From the NCBI GenBank assembly GCA_947038515.1, contig CAMQWJ010000015.1:1-42421 (forward strand): DNA of 42,421 bases. The letters are read 5' to 3'. Source of the DNA: an uncultured Fusobacteriaceae bacterium. Lineage in GTDB: Bacteria > Fusobacteriota > Fusobacteriia > Fusobacteriales > Fusobacteriaceae. Under the pieces are notes generated by a model. That model made no database searches. It was not told where the DNA came from and worked only from the letters and a program-made list of their open reading frames with translations. Both the position numbers and the translations under genes were made by a program. Positions 9,606-16,951 of this stretch are shown here, piece after piece; the first letter of the stretch is position 1; the number at the start of each line of letters is the position of its first letter.

Positions 9606-9643
9606 AAAAAGTTTCTAAAGAAATATCTTTAGAAACTTTTTTT
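9606..9643. terminator. Bidirectional intrinsic terminator between ruvA and the exonuclease gene
   Basis: A 15-bp stem, AAAAAGTTTCTAAAG pairing with CTTTAGAAACTTTTT around a 6-base loop (9621-9626), is flanked by A and T runs on either side. It can therefore terminate ruvA on the plus strand and the minus-strand operon ending at 9667. Confidence 0.88.
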
Positions 9644-9666
9644 ATTAACAAATAAAAGAATAATAA

Positions 9667-10659
9667 TTATAAAGAATTTATAAAAAGAATAAGTTCTTTT
9701 TTTAAAGTACTTTTACCTAATTCATTATATAAAATCATCTCATAAGTTGAATCATCACTTTTCTTTTTTAAAGTAGAAAATATTCCATATTGATCAGAAA
9801 GTTCTGATAAAGTAGTATTACCGTTACAATTTTTTAGCATATTTTTTTCTTTCAAAAAATTATTAAAAATAACAGAAGAGATTTTTTTTATACCAATATC
9901 AACCAGTGAAGTGTTAGCAATCTCTAAAAATTGGGTAATAGATAAATCATATTTAGGTAAATTAAGATTTTTGATAACAACATCATAAGCTTCTTGTTTC
10001 CCCTTTAGAATATTACGATTTTTCAATGTTTTTTCTCTTAAAGAAACTTTACTATTAAGATAAGAATTGAAACGAGTTTGAATACATTTCTGTTCTTTTT
10101 TATTTAAAGGTCTTTCTTCTAAAAAAATTAGAAAATTAGAGTTTTTTTCTTCATACATTGACTGTATAATTTGGAAAAGAATTTCAACATCATACATGGA
10201 ATTATGAAGATTAGAAGGATCAACTACAATATTATAGTATGCAGCAAAATCAGAAAGTTTATTATGTTTTCCAATATTCATTTTTCTAGATTCTAAAAAA
10301 GTACAAAAAGAAATAGCAGTTTCAAAACAGATAAACTCTCTATCAAAAGAGAAGTTATGAGCTATAAAATGGTCTGCATCCCCACAAAATTCTAAAAAAC
10401 TTTGAATATCATCAATATAAAACTCAGGATAAGTAATCTCTTTTCTTAGCATATTAAGATTGGATTTACTAAGGTTATTAATAGCAATAGCATGTGGATT
10501 TTCTATTTCTCCCGGAGTAAGATGATAGTAACGATTGTATCGATCTATTTCGACTATTTTATTGTCTATAACTAAAGCCTTTATTGCAGATATAGATAAA
10601 ACTGAAGTTCCTGCAAAACCATTTGTTTCAAAATCTAAAATAATAAGTTCTCTTTTCAA
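9667..10659 (-). CDS. DEDDh 3'-5' exonuclease domain protein with uncharacterised C-terminal half
   Basis: Residues 1 to about 170 form a DnaQ-like DEDDh exonuclease: Exo I LDFETNG (D9, E11), Exo II AHNFSFDREF (D106) and Exo III LHNSMYDVE (H152, D157), so all catalytic residues are present. This fold acts as polymerase proofreading subunit (epsilon) or as a stand-alone repair exonuclease. The remaining 160 residues contain a Lys-rich linker (ERPLNKKEQKCIQTRF) and a mixed region that I do not recognise. The start is a TTG at 10659 with AAGGAAG 7 bases before it; no in-frame ATG near the N-terminus fits as well. In many Firmicutes an exonuclease of this type is fused to DinG. Here the DinG-type protein 3.3 kb away carries a different N-terminal domain and the exonuclease is separate. 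Confidence 0.85.
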   Translation of the reverse strand: MKRELIILDFETNGFAGTSVLSISAIKALVIDNKIVEIDRYNRYYHLTPGEIENPHAIAINNLSKSNLNMLRKEITYPEFYIDDIQSFLEFCGDADHFIAHNFSFDREFICFETAISFCTFLESRKMNIGKHNKLSDFAAYYNIVVDPSNLHNSMYDVEILFQIIQSMYEEKNSNFLIFLEERPLNKKEQKCIQTRFNSYLNSKVSLREKTLKNRNILKGKQEAYDVVIKNLNLPKYDLSITQFLEIANTSLVDIGIKKISSVIFNNFLKEKNMLKNCNGNTTLSELSDQYGIFSTLKKKSDDSTYEMILYNELGKSTLKKELILFINSL

Positions 10660-10706
10660 TATACCGCTTCCTTTTTAATTAAAAATTTATAGTAAAATAT
10701 CATAGT

Positions 10707-12032
10707 TTAACAATTACTTTCTTCTAACTTAGTAACTATATCTAAAGTGACTAATAATTGGTCAATTTTAAAATTATCTACATCAACAACTTCAAAAGTA
10801 TAATCTTTAAATTTTAAAGAAGCAGATTTTTTAGGAATAGCTTTTAATGAATACATCATGAATCCAGCAATAGTTTCATAGGAATCTTCTTCTGGAAAAC
10901 TATCTATTTCTAAAACTTTCTTAACATCTTCAACTGGAGTTAATCCATCAATAAGCCAAGAATTTTCTGTTCTTTTTATTATATATTCATCTTGGAATGG
11001 ATGAACAACATCTCCCATTAATGTAGAGATAACATCTTTTAATGTTATAAGACCAACAACATGACCATATTCATTTAGGATAATAGCAAAATCTTCATAT
11101 GATTCATTAAATCGATCAAGAACATCAGAAAGTGTCAAAGTATTTGGAACTATTAATATTTTTTTATTAGTTATATCTTTAATATTTTGTAATCCACTTT
11201 TTTCACCTTTTAAAATTCGAGGTAAGATATCTTTTGAATCTACATAACCGTAAATACTATCAAGATCAGATTCACATACAAGATATTTAGAATGTGGTGC
11301 AGTTGCAATTTTTTCTTTTAAACTAGCTTCACTTTCGTTTAAAGTGAAGTATACCATCTCATCACGAGTAGTCATAGCTGAAGAAACCCAACGAGTATCA
11401 AGTTCAAAAATATTTTCAATCATATAATGCTCTTTTTTAGGAAGAACTCCTGCTTCAGCCCCAGCCTCAACTATTGCAAAAATTTCTTCATGTGTTAAAT
11501 TATCATCTCTAGTATCAGGTAATTTGAATAATTTAAAAATAAGATTAGCTATACCATTGAAAAAAAGGACAACAGGTTTAAAAATATAAAGCATCAATTT
11601 CATTGGATTAACAACACAAACAGCTATTTTTTCTGGAAAAACCATCGCTATTCTCTTAGGAATTAAATCTGCAAATTCAACAACAAAACCTGTAATAAGA
11701 AAAAAAGACAGTAATGTTGAAATTGAAGAAAGTAATACAATCTTTTCAGGGAAAAAATTTAGAAAAAACTCAGTAAAATAAGGTTCTAAAATATTTTCTC
11801 CAATGGAACCAGCAAGAATTGCAACAATATTTAATCCTATTTGGACAACTGTAAAAAAATATCCAGGATTTTCTTGTAGCTTAAGAACTTTATCAGCATT
11901 CTTATTTCCTAACTCTGAAAGTAATTGCAATTTTATTTTTCTTGAAGCTGCTAAAGAAATTTCAGCCATAGAAAAAAAAGCACTAATTAAGATTAAGAAA
12001 AAAAGTATAGTAATTTTCATAGTTAGACTCAT
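10707..12032 (-). CDS. CNNM/CorC-type membrane protein with CBS pair (hemolysin-related family)
   Basis: A 441-residue protein of the DUF21-CBS-CorC_HlyC family. The N-terminal DUF21/CNNM transmembrane module has 3-4 helices and the conserved SAFFSMAEISLAASRK and GLNIVAILAG segments. It is followed by an acidic helix (HEEIFAIVEAGAEAGVL), two CBS domains (about 205-330, including VPNTLTLSDVLDRF and EYGHVVGLITLKDVIS) and a C-terminal CorC_HlyC transporter-associated domain (WLIDGLTPVEDVKKVLEID). Related proteins are implicated in Mg2+ or Co2+ efflux and sodium-coupled magnesium export; the old hemolysin label is historical. ATG 12032 has GGAGG 6 bases upstream. It precedes the exonuclease gene by 47 bases on the same strand. 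Confidence 0.9.
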   Translation of the reverse strand: MSLTMKITILFFLILISAFFSMAEISLAASRKIKLQLLSELGNKNADKVLKLQENPGYFFTVVQIGLNIVAILAGSIGENILEPYFTEFFLNFFPEKIVLLSSISTLLSFFLITGFVVEFADLIPKRIAMVFPEKIAVCVVNPMKLMLYIFKPVVLFFNGIANLIFKLFKLPDTRDDNLTHEEIFAIVEAGAEAGVLPKKEHYMIENIFELDTRWVSSAMTTRDEMVYFTLNESEASLKEKIATAPHSKYLVCESDLDSIYGYVDSKDILPRILKGEKSGLQNIKDITNKKILIVPNTLTLSDVLDRFNESYEDFAIILNEYGHVVGLITLKDVISTLMGDVVHPFQDEYIIKRTENSWLIDGLTPVEDVKKVLEIDSFPEEDSYETIAGFMMYSLKAIPKKSASLKFKDYTFEVVDVDNFKIDQLLVTLDIVTKLEESNC

Positions 12033-12070
12033 TTAAAACCTCCAAAACTTTAAAAAACAAAGTATTACCT

Positions 12071-12076
12071 ATTATA
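12071..12076 (-). promoter_or_regulatory. Possible -10 element of the CNNM/exonuclease transcript
   Basis: On the minus strand, TATAAT occupies 12071-12076, about 38 bases before the CNNM start, with only a weak -35 candidate 17 bases further upstream. The 12033-12123 gap is otherwise plain AT-rich sequence, and I see no strong terminator for the YihY-family gene in it. Confidence 0.4.
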
Positions 12077-12123
12077 CTATATAATAACATATAATGACTA
12101 CTTTTTTTAAAAAATTAAAATTT

Positions 12124-13326
12124 CTATATTAAATCAACTAATTTTTGAGTCTGGATATTAAAGTCTATATTTGAATTAACTAGAGGGTTTTCTCCATAGT
12201 TAAGCATAAGAGAATAAATGGTTTCGATACTTATATTTTCATAATCAGTAGCAAGTTTTATTCCTACATAATTACCATTTTCATCAGAAATATTATTTAT
12301 AATTTTGTTCTGTAATAAAAAAATGATATTTTCATTTACAATGGAAAGGGGTAATAAAAGTTCTTGACTTATATTTAATCCAGTAAGTGGTGGATCATTT
12401 TGCTTGAAATTTTTAATAACGAATGTGGAAATTAAAATAGTAAACTTAATTTTTGAAGAAAAGTTTAAGTTGTCAATTTTTGATTCTAATCCTAAAGTAT
12501 GTCGATTTTGTAAAATGTAAGTTAAGTGTGCTCCTATTAAAATTAAAAACCAAATAACTTTAAGCCAAATTAAGAATATTAAAACAACAGATAAACTACC
12601 ATATATTTTATTATAGGCGATAATAACAGACTGTAATTTCAAAAAAATGACACTGCTTTGGTTAAAGAGAACTGAAACAAAAAAACTAGAAATTATAACT
12701 GGAACTAGATTAACTTTTAAGTTAGGCATGACAGAATAAAATAATATGAAAAATAGCCATAACCCTATATAACTGGAAGAGACTCTAATGATAGGTCCCA
12801 AAAAAAGATTCTCTGTAAGTGTTCCACTAAGTAAAAAAATGAAGAAAAAAGTAAGGGGAAAGAAAATAAATACAGTTAAATAATCTGAAATTTTTCTAAA
12901 AAAAGTTCGATTTTTTTTCACCTGCCAAATACTATTTAAAGATTTTTCTATAAGTGAAAACATAGATATGATAACCCAATATAAAAAGATGAAACCTATT
13001 CCAGCTAAAACACCATTTTTAGTGTTAGAAAGCAATTTTTGTGAGGCATCTAATAAAAAATCAAGGGACTCTTTATTAAGAGGGGAATTTTTATAGAGTT
13101 GTTGGGCAATGAAATGATCAATACCTAGTAGGCGTCCAATACTAAAGGAGATAGCCATAAGGGGAACTAAAGATAAAATGGAAAAATAACAAAGTGATGT
13201 TGCCCACAAAACAGAATTTGAACGACGATAATTTTTAATAGCTCCTAAAATTCCATGAAAAATAGTTTGAAATCGACTATTTTCAATAAATTCATGTATT
13301 AATATATTAATATCTTTTTTATTCAT
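12124..13326 (-). CDS. YihY/BrkB-family integral membrane protein
   Basis: The protein has the YihY (formerly BrkB or RNase BN) pattern: an N-terminal helix with RRSNSVLWATSLCYFSILSLVPLMAISFSIG, a loop, and five or six further membrane helices (FIFLYWVIISMFSLIEKSLNSIW; FFPLTFFFIFLLSGTL; LIFLIWLKVIWFLILIGAHLTYIL). It ends in a cytoplasmic tail of about 120 residues. The ribonuclease BN name for this family was an early misassignment; its molecular function is not established. I place the start at ATG 13326, giving 400 residues, because GAGGAG lies 8 bases upstream. The longer frame to 13386 would run through the predicted promoter at 13358-13386. Confidence 0.85.
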   Translation of the reverse strand: MNKKDINILIHEFIENSRFQTIFHGILGAIKNYRRSNSVLWATSLCYFSILSLVPLMAISFSIGRLLGIDHFIAQQLYKNSPLNKESLDFLLDASQKLLSNTKNGVLAGIGFIFLYWVIISMFSLIEKSLNSIWQVKKNRTFFRKISDYLTVFIFFPLTFFFIFLLSGTLTENLFLGPIIRVSSSYIGLWLFFILFYSVMPNLKVNLVPVIISSFFVSVLFNQSSVIFLKLQSVIIAYNKIYGSLSVVLIFLIWLKVIWFLILIGAHLTYILQNRHTLGLESKIDNLNFSSKIKFTILISTFVIKNFKQNDPPLTGLNISQELLLPLSIVNENIIFLLQNKIINNISDENGNYVGIKLATDYENISIETIYSLMLNYGENPLVNSNIDFNIQTQKLVDLI

Positions 13327-13357
13327 AGTAAGACTCCTCTTAATTTGTTTTAAATAT

Positions 13358-13386
13358 ATTATACCCTTAAAGTATAAATATGACAA
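13358..13386 (-). promoter_or_regulatory. Predicted promoter of the YihY-family gene
   Basis: On the minus strand, TTGTCA (13381-13386), a 17-base spacer and TATAAT (13358-13363) make a near-consensus promoter. Transcription would begin near 13351, leaving a short leader before the ATG at 13326 and ruling out the longer upstream start. Confidence 0.7.
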
Positions 13387-13420
13387 ATTAAAAAATATAC
13401 TTTTTTTTTAAAAAATATTG

Positions 13421-13426
13421 TATAAT
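13421..13426 (+). promoter_or_regulatory. Likely -10 element of the Cys-cluster small gene
   Basis: A perfect TATAAT at 13421-13426 faces right in the gap between the divergent YihY-family gene and the 13520 gene. The -35 position (around 13398-13403) is poor, so this is tentative. The resulting leader would be about 85 bases, long enough to hold the structured ribosome site at 13486-13519. Confidence 0.45.
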
Positions 13427-13485
13427 AGTAATAATAAATTAAAATAAAAATAGTGTTCTAATTTATTATTATCAAAAAACTTAAC

Positions 13486-13519
13486 AAAGGAGGATGGTAT
13501 ATTTTAATACCTAATAATA
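13486..13519 (+). promoter_or_regulatory. Ribosome site with a hairpin between Shine-Dalgarno and start codon
   Basis: A full AAAGGAGG at 13486-13493 is the only Shine-Dalgarno before ATG 13520, but it lies 26 bases away. In between, GGTAT (13496-13500) can pair with ATACC (13507-13511) around a 6-base loop. Folding would bring the effective spacing to about 10 bases. An ATG at 13494-13496, immediately after the Shine-Dalgarno, would give only MVYFNT and stop. Confidence 0.45.
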
Positions 13520-13870
13520 ATGAAAAATATAAAATATAAAATATTAAGATTTTTAATAGATGGGAAAGCCTATAGTGATAATGCAATTATGAAAAATTTT
13601 GGAGTAAATAGTGAGGAACTTAAGACTATATATTCAGAATTAAAAAGCGAAGGTTGCCTGATGTCTTATTTAGAATATGAGGAAATAGAGAAAAATAATA
13701 AAGTGGAAACTATCTGTATGGATAAAAAAAAATGTGAAGGTTGTTCTAGTTTTGGAAAAAATTGTGATGTTAGTAAGTGTCAAACAGAATTAGAAATGGA
13801 TAAAAGTAAAATTTTAGTTTTGACTGAAAAGGCATTTTTAATAGATGAAGCCTTTGATAAGCAGTCTTAG
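13520..13870 (+). CDS. Small winged-helix-like protein with a C-terminal cysteine cluster, unknown function
   Basis: A 116-residue protein that I cannot name. Residues 1-55 look like a compact winged helix (KILRFLIDGKAYSDNAIMKNFGVNSEELKTIYSELKSEGCLMSYLEYEEI, read as short stretches): helix, turn, recognition helix and wing. It is followed by a cysteine cluster, C72-x2-C75-x6-C82-x4-C87, with C46 and C66 nearby. This could bind zinc or an Fe-S cluster, as in FeoC-like or Rrf2-like regulators, but no family is assigned. The C-terminus (KILVLTEKAFLIDEAF) is a short beta/helix element. It has its own likely promoter and an unusual ribosome site. It sits 114 bases before the JAMM-DinG helicase gene on the same strand, so a link to that operon is possible but not shown. 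Confidence 0.7.
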   Translation: MKNIKYKILRFLIDGKAYSDNAIMKNFGVNSEELKTIYSELKSEGCLMSYLEYEEIEKNNKVETICMDKKKCEGCSSFGKNCDVSKCQTELEMDKSKILVLTEKAFLIDEAFDKQS

Positions 13871-13894
13871 GAAAGAAATAACCAATAATATAAA

Positions 13895-13924
13895 TTATGA
13901 AAAAAAACTATTATATGGTAAAAT
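13895..13924 (+). promoter_or_regulatory. Possible promoter of the JAMM-DinG operon
   Basis: TTATGA (13895-13900), 18 bases and TGG-TAAAAT (-10 at 13919-13924, with the extended TG) form a plausible promoter. Downstream, TTAAGAAAAA at 13941-13950 and TTTTTCTTAA at 13953-13962 make a weak A/T hairpin just before the ribosome site AAGGAAG. Confidence is limited because the region is almost entirely A and T. Confidence 0.35.
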
Positions 13925-13984
13925 ATTATAAGGAAAAATGTTAAGAAAAATTTTTTTCTTAATAAAATTGAAAAGGAAGAAAAT

Positions 13985-16429
13985 ATGAATATAAAAGAAA
14001 AAATATCTCTAGAAGCTATTAATATAATACGAGAAGAAATAGGAATAGCTCAAGGAAATGAGGTGTTTTTTCGTGGTATTCCCGATGAAAATGGTCGTGT
14101 TGAGAGCGTAGAGGTACTAGCTCGAGGAAATAGAGGAGCAACTCCTGCAATAATGCGTCCAATGAAAAAAGAAGAAGTTATTATTCATAACCATCCATCT
14201 GGATATTTATATCCCTCAGATGCAGATATAGAAGTGGCTTCATACTATGCTAATAAATCAAATGGTGGATTTTATATTATAAATAATGATGTGACAGAAG
14301 TTTATGTTGTTGTTGAAATTTATAATGATAAAAATATAGATATAAGTGTAGTCCCATATTTTGAGAAAGAAGGTATTATTTCTCAATGTTTTAAGGAGTT
14401 TGAATATCGAGAAGAACAACTTAAAATGGCAGAAATAATTGAGCAGGGTTTTAATAGTGAAAAAAAAGTTATTGTTGAAGCAGGAACAGGAACAGGAAAA
14501 ACCTTGGCTTATCTTATTCCAGGAATTGAATGGGCTATAAAAAATAAAAAAAGAATAATTTTTTCTACAAATACGATTAATTTACAGGAGCAATTATTAA
14601 ATAAAGATATACCATTAGCAAAACAAATATTAGGGTATGATTTTAAATATATGCTAGTAAAAGGACGAGGTAACTATATTTGTAATAGAAAATATTATAA
14701 TAGTATTATGGGAGAAAAACCAGACTTAGAAGAATATAGTGTTATCCAAAAAAATCAGTATAAAGAACTTATCAAATGGGGGAGTTCAACAAAAACTGGT
14801 GACAAAAGTGAACTACTTTTTGAAGTAGATTATATGGTTTGGGAAACTTTTCAAAGTGAAACAGATACTTGTTTAGGAAATAAATGTAGTTACAAGCAAG
14901 AATGTTTTTTTTATAAGGTTAGAGATGCAAAAAAAAGTGCAGATGTATTAATTACTAATCATCATCTTTATTTTACAGATTTAGCAATTAGAAAAGAGAT
15001 AGGATTTTCAACAGAATATTCAATTTTACCAGAATATGGTGCAATTGTTTTTGATGAAGCACATAATGTTGAAAAAGTTGCGAGAGACTATTTTTCCATG
15101 GAAGTCTCAAAGATATCTTTTGTAAAATTATTGAATAAAATTATACATGAAGATAGAAGAAAAAAGGGTAAAGCAGCACTACTTTTGGCAGAAAAAGAGT
15201 GTGAGTTTCAAAACTCCAAAGAATCTTTAAAATTGATTGAAGAACTAAGAGTGAAGCACCCAGGGTTGAATAGTGCTATTAGAAAATATTTTGATGAATT
15301 AATTAGAATGTTTACAGATGAAAAACACCCCACTGCAAGTATTAGATTGAAGAAAAACGATGAAGTATACTTGAATTTTATAGATAAAATTAATTTTTAT
15401 ACTCGTGAACTTACATTGGAGTATAGTGAATATAGTAAAATAGCAAGACAATTAATTAGAATGTTAAGAGAATTAGAAGATGAAGATGGAACTTTAAATG
15501 AATTAACAAAATATCTTGAAAGATTAGAAGATATGATAGCAAATTTAAAGAGTATTAATGAAATGGAAGATGATGAATATATATATTGGATTGATGTAAA
15601 TAGAAAAAAAGGTTATTCTAAAAGAGTTGCCACACCATTAAAAATAAATAATGAATTACAAAAAAATCTTTTTGTAAATATGAAAACAATCATTTTCACT
15701 TCGGCTACAATAGCAATAGGAGAAAATTTTAAATATTTTAAAGAATCCATAGGACTTTTTGAAAATTTAGTAGAAAAAGTGATATATTCTCCTTTTGATT
15801 ATGAAAAGCAGATGAATGTTATGATACCAAGTGATTTTGTTGCTCCTAACTCTAGGGAATTTGTTGAAGAAGCTTCTGAATTTTTAAAGGATTTAGCTAT
15901 AAAAACTAATGGGAAAATTTTTATTTTATTTACTTCATATTCAACATTAAATTATATTTATTACTCTATTAGAGATGAATTGATCAAGAATGGAATTGAA
16001 TTATTTGTTCATGGGACTGCACCAAGAACACAATTAATTGAAATGTATAAAAAATCTCCAAATCCTGTTTTATTTGGAACTGACTCATTTTGGGAAGGTG
16101 TTGATATAAAGGGAAAACAATTAAGCACTGTGGTGATAATAAAATTACCTTTTAAAGTTCCCAACGATCCAATAACAGAAGCAATTATTGAAAGTATAAT
16201 CTCTACAGGAAAAAATCCTTTTACTGAATATCAGATACCAGAAGCTATAATTAAATTTAAACAAGGAATTGGGAGATTGATAAGAAGCAAAACAGATGAA
16301 GGGAATATAATTGTTTTAGATAATAGAATTATAAAGAAAAAATATGGAGAATTTTTTATAAATTCCTTTCCAACTTCAAAAATTAAAGTTATAGAAAAAA
16401 AAGAGATTTTAAATTCTCTTAAAAAATGA
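13985..16429 (+). CDS. DinG/XPD-type Fe-S helicase with an N-terminal JAMM (RadC-like) domain
   Basis: The 814-residue protein joins two modules. Residues 1 to about 125 contain a perfect JAMM metal motif, H68-N-H70-x7-S78-x2-D81 in HNHPSGYLYPSDAD, with a glutamate at 26. This is the arrangement of JAB/MPN metallo-isopeptidases and of RadC. Residues 140-814 are a DinG/XPD superfamily 2 helicase: Walker A AGTGTGKT (166-173), TNTINLQEQL, DEAH (about 356), GTDSFWEGVDIKG and KQGIGRLIRS. Cysteines C233, C296, C301 and C307 have the C-x4-C-x5-C spacing known from the E. coli DinG Fe-S cluster. The helicase half would unwind 5' overhangs, R-loops or G-quadruplexes. The role of the JAMM half is unknown; it may cleave a peptide bond or only bind. 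ATG 13985 has AAGGAAG upstream and the stop overlaps an ATG in the ybeY leader (ATGA). Confidence 0.92.
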   Translation: MNIKEKISLEAINIIREEIGIAQGNEVFFRGIPDENGRVESVEVLARGNRGATPAIMRPMKKEEVIIHNHPSGYLYPSDADIEVASYYANKSNGGFYIINNDVTEVYVVVEIYNDKNIDISVVPYFEKEGIISQCFKEFEYREEQLKMAEIIEQGFNSEKKVIVEAGTGTGKTLAYLIPGIEWAIKNKKRIIFSTNTINLQEQLLNKDIPLAKQILGYDFKYMLVKGRGNYICNRKYYNSIMGEKPDLEEYSVIQKNQYKELIKWGSSTKTGDKSELLFEVDYMVWETFQSETDTCLGNKCSYKQECFFYKVRDAKKSADVLITNHHLYFTDLAIRKEIGFSTEYSILPEYGAIVFDEAHNVEKVARDYFSMEVSKISFVKLLNKIIHEDRRKKGKAALLLAEKECEFQNSKESLKLIEELRVKHPGLNSAIRKYFDELIRMFTDEKHPTASIRLKKNDEVYLNFIDKINFYTRELTLEYSEYSKIARQLIRMLRELEDEDGTLNELTKYLERLEDMIANLKSINEMEDDEYIYWIDVNRKKGYSKRVATPLKINNELQKNLFVNMKTIIFTSATIAIGENFKYFKESIGLFENLVEKVIYSPFDYEKQMNVMIPSDFVAPNSREFVEEASEFLKDLAIKTNGKIFILFTSYSTLNYIYYSIRDELIKNGIELFVHGTAPRTQLIEMYKKSPNPVLFGTDSFWEGVDIKGKQLSTVVIIKLPFKVPNDPITEAIIESIISTGKNPFTEYQIPEAIIKFKQGIGRLIRSKTDEGNIIVLDNRIIKKKYGEFFINSFPTSKIKVIEKKEILNSLKK

Positions 16430-16452
16430 TAAAAATAAATAAGGAGTACTCT

Positions 16453-16950
16453 ATGGAATTAGTATTGGATTTTTCTTTAGATACATTAGAGGAAAAAGAG
16501 CTAGAAAATTATAAAAATAAATTTGGAATTGAATTAATTGAAGAAAAAACTATAAAAAACTATATAGAAAATGTGATTTTTGATGAGTATACTCCAGAAA
16601 AAGTAGTATATATATCTCTTTTTTTAACAAATAATTTAGGAATTCAAAAAATAAATTCTGAATATCGAAACAAAGATGTAGCAACTGATGTAATTTCTTT
16701 TGCTTATCATGAAAGTCAAGATTTTTTAGCAGGACCTTATGATACTTTAGGAGATATAGTAATATCTATTGAAAAAGTACTAGAACAAGCTAAAGAGTAT
16801 AATCATTCTTCAAAACGAGAATTTTATTATATTCTAACTCATGGACTGTTACATCTTTTAGGGTACGATCATTTAGAAGAAAATGAAAAAATAGAAATGA
16901 GAGAACGAGAAGAAGAAATCTTAAATAAATTTGGTTATCAGAGGGATTAG
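16453..16950 (+). CDS. ybeY: Endoribonuclease YbeY
   Basis: YbeY is a zinc-dependent single-strand RNase needed for 16S rRNA 3'-end maturation and ribosome quality control. The signature HGLLHLLGYDH (three zinc histidines) is near the C-terminus. Upstream come INSEYRNKDVATDVISFAY and LGDIVISIEKV, the conserved N-terminal half. I chose ATG 16453 with AAGGAG 6 bases upstream, giving 165 residues, typical of the family. An in-frame ATG at 16426 overlaps the helicase stop but lacks a ribosome site. The gene precedes the dgkA-type gene, as ybeY does in Bacillus. Confidence 0.95.
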   Translation: MELVLDFSLDTLEEKELENYKNKFGIELIEEKTIKNYIENVIFDEYTPEKVVYISLFLTNNLGIQKINSEYRNKDVATDVISFAYHESQDFLAGPYDTLGDIVISIEKVLEQAKEYNHSSKREFYYILTHGLLHLLGYDHLEENEKIEMREREEEILNKFGYQRD

Positions 16951-16951
16951 G

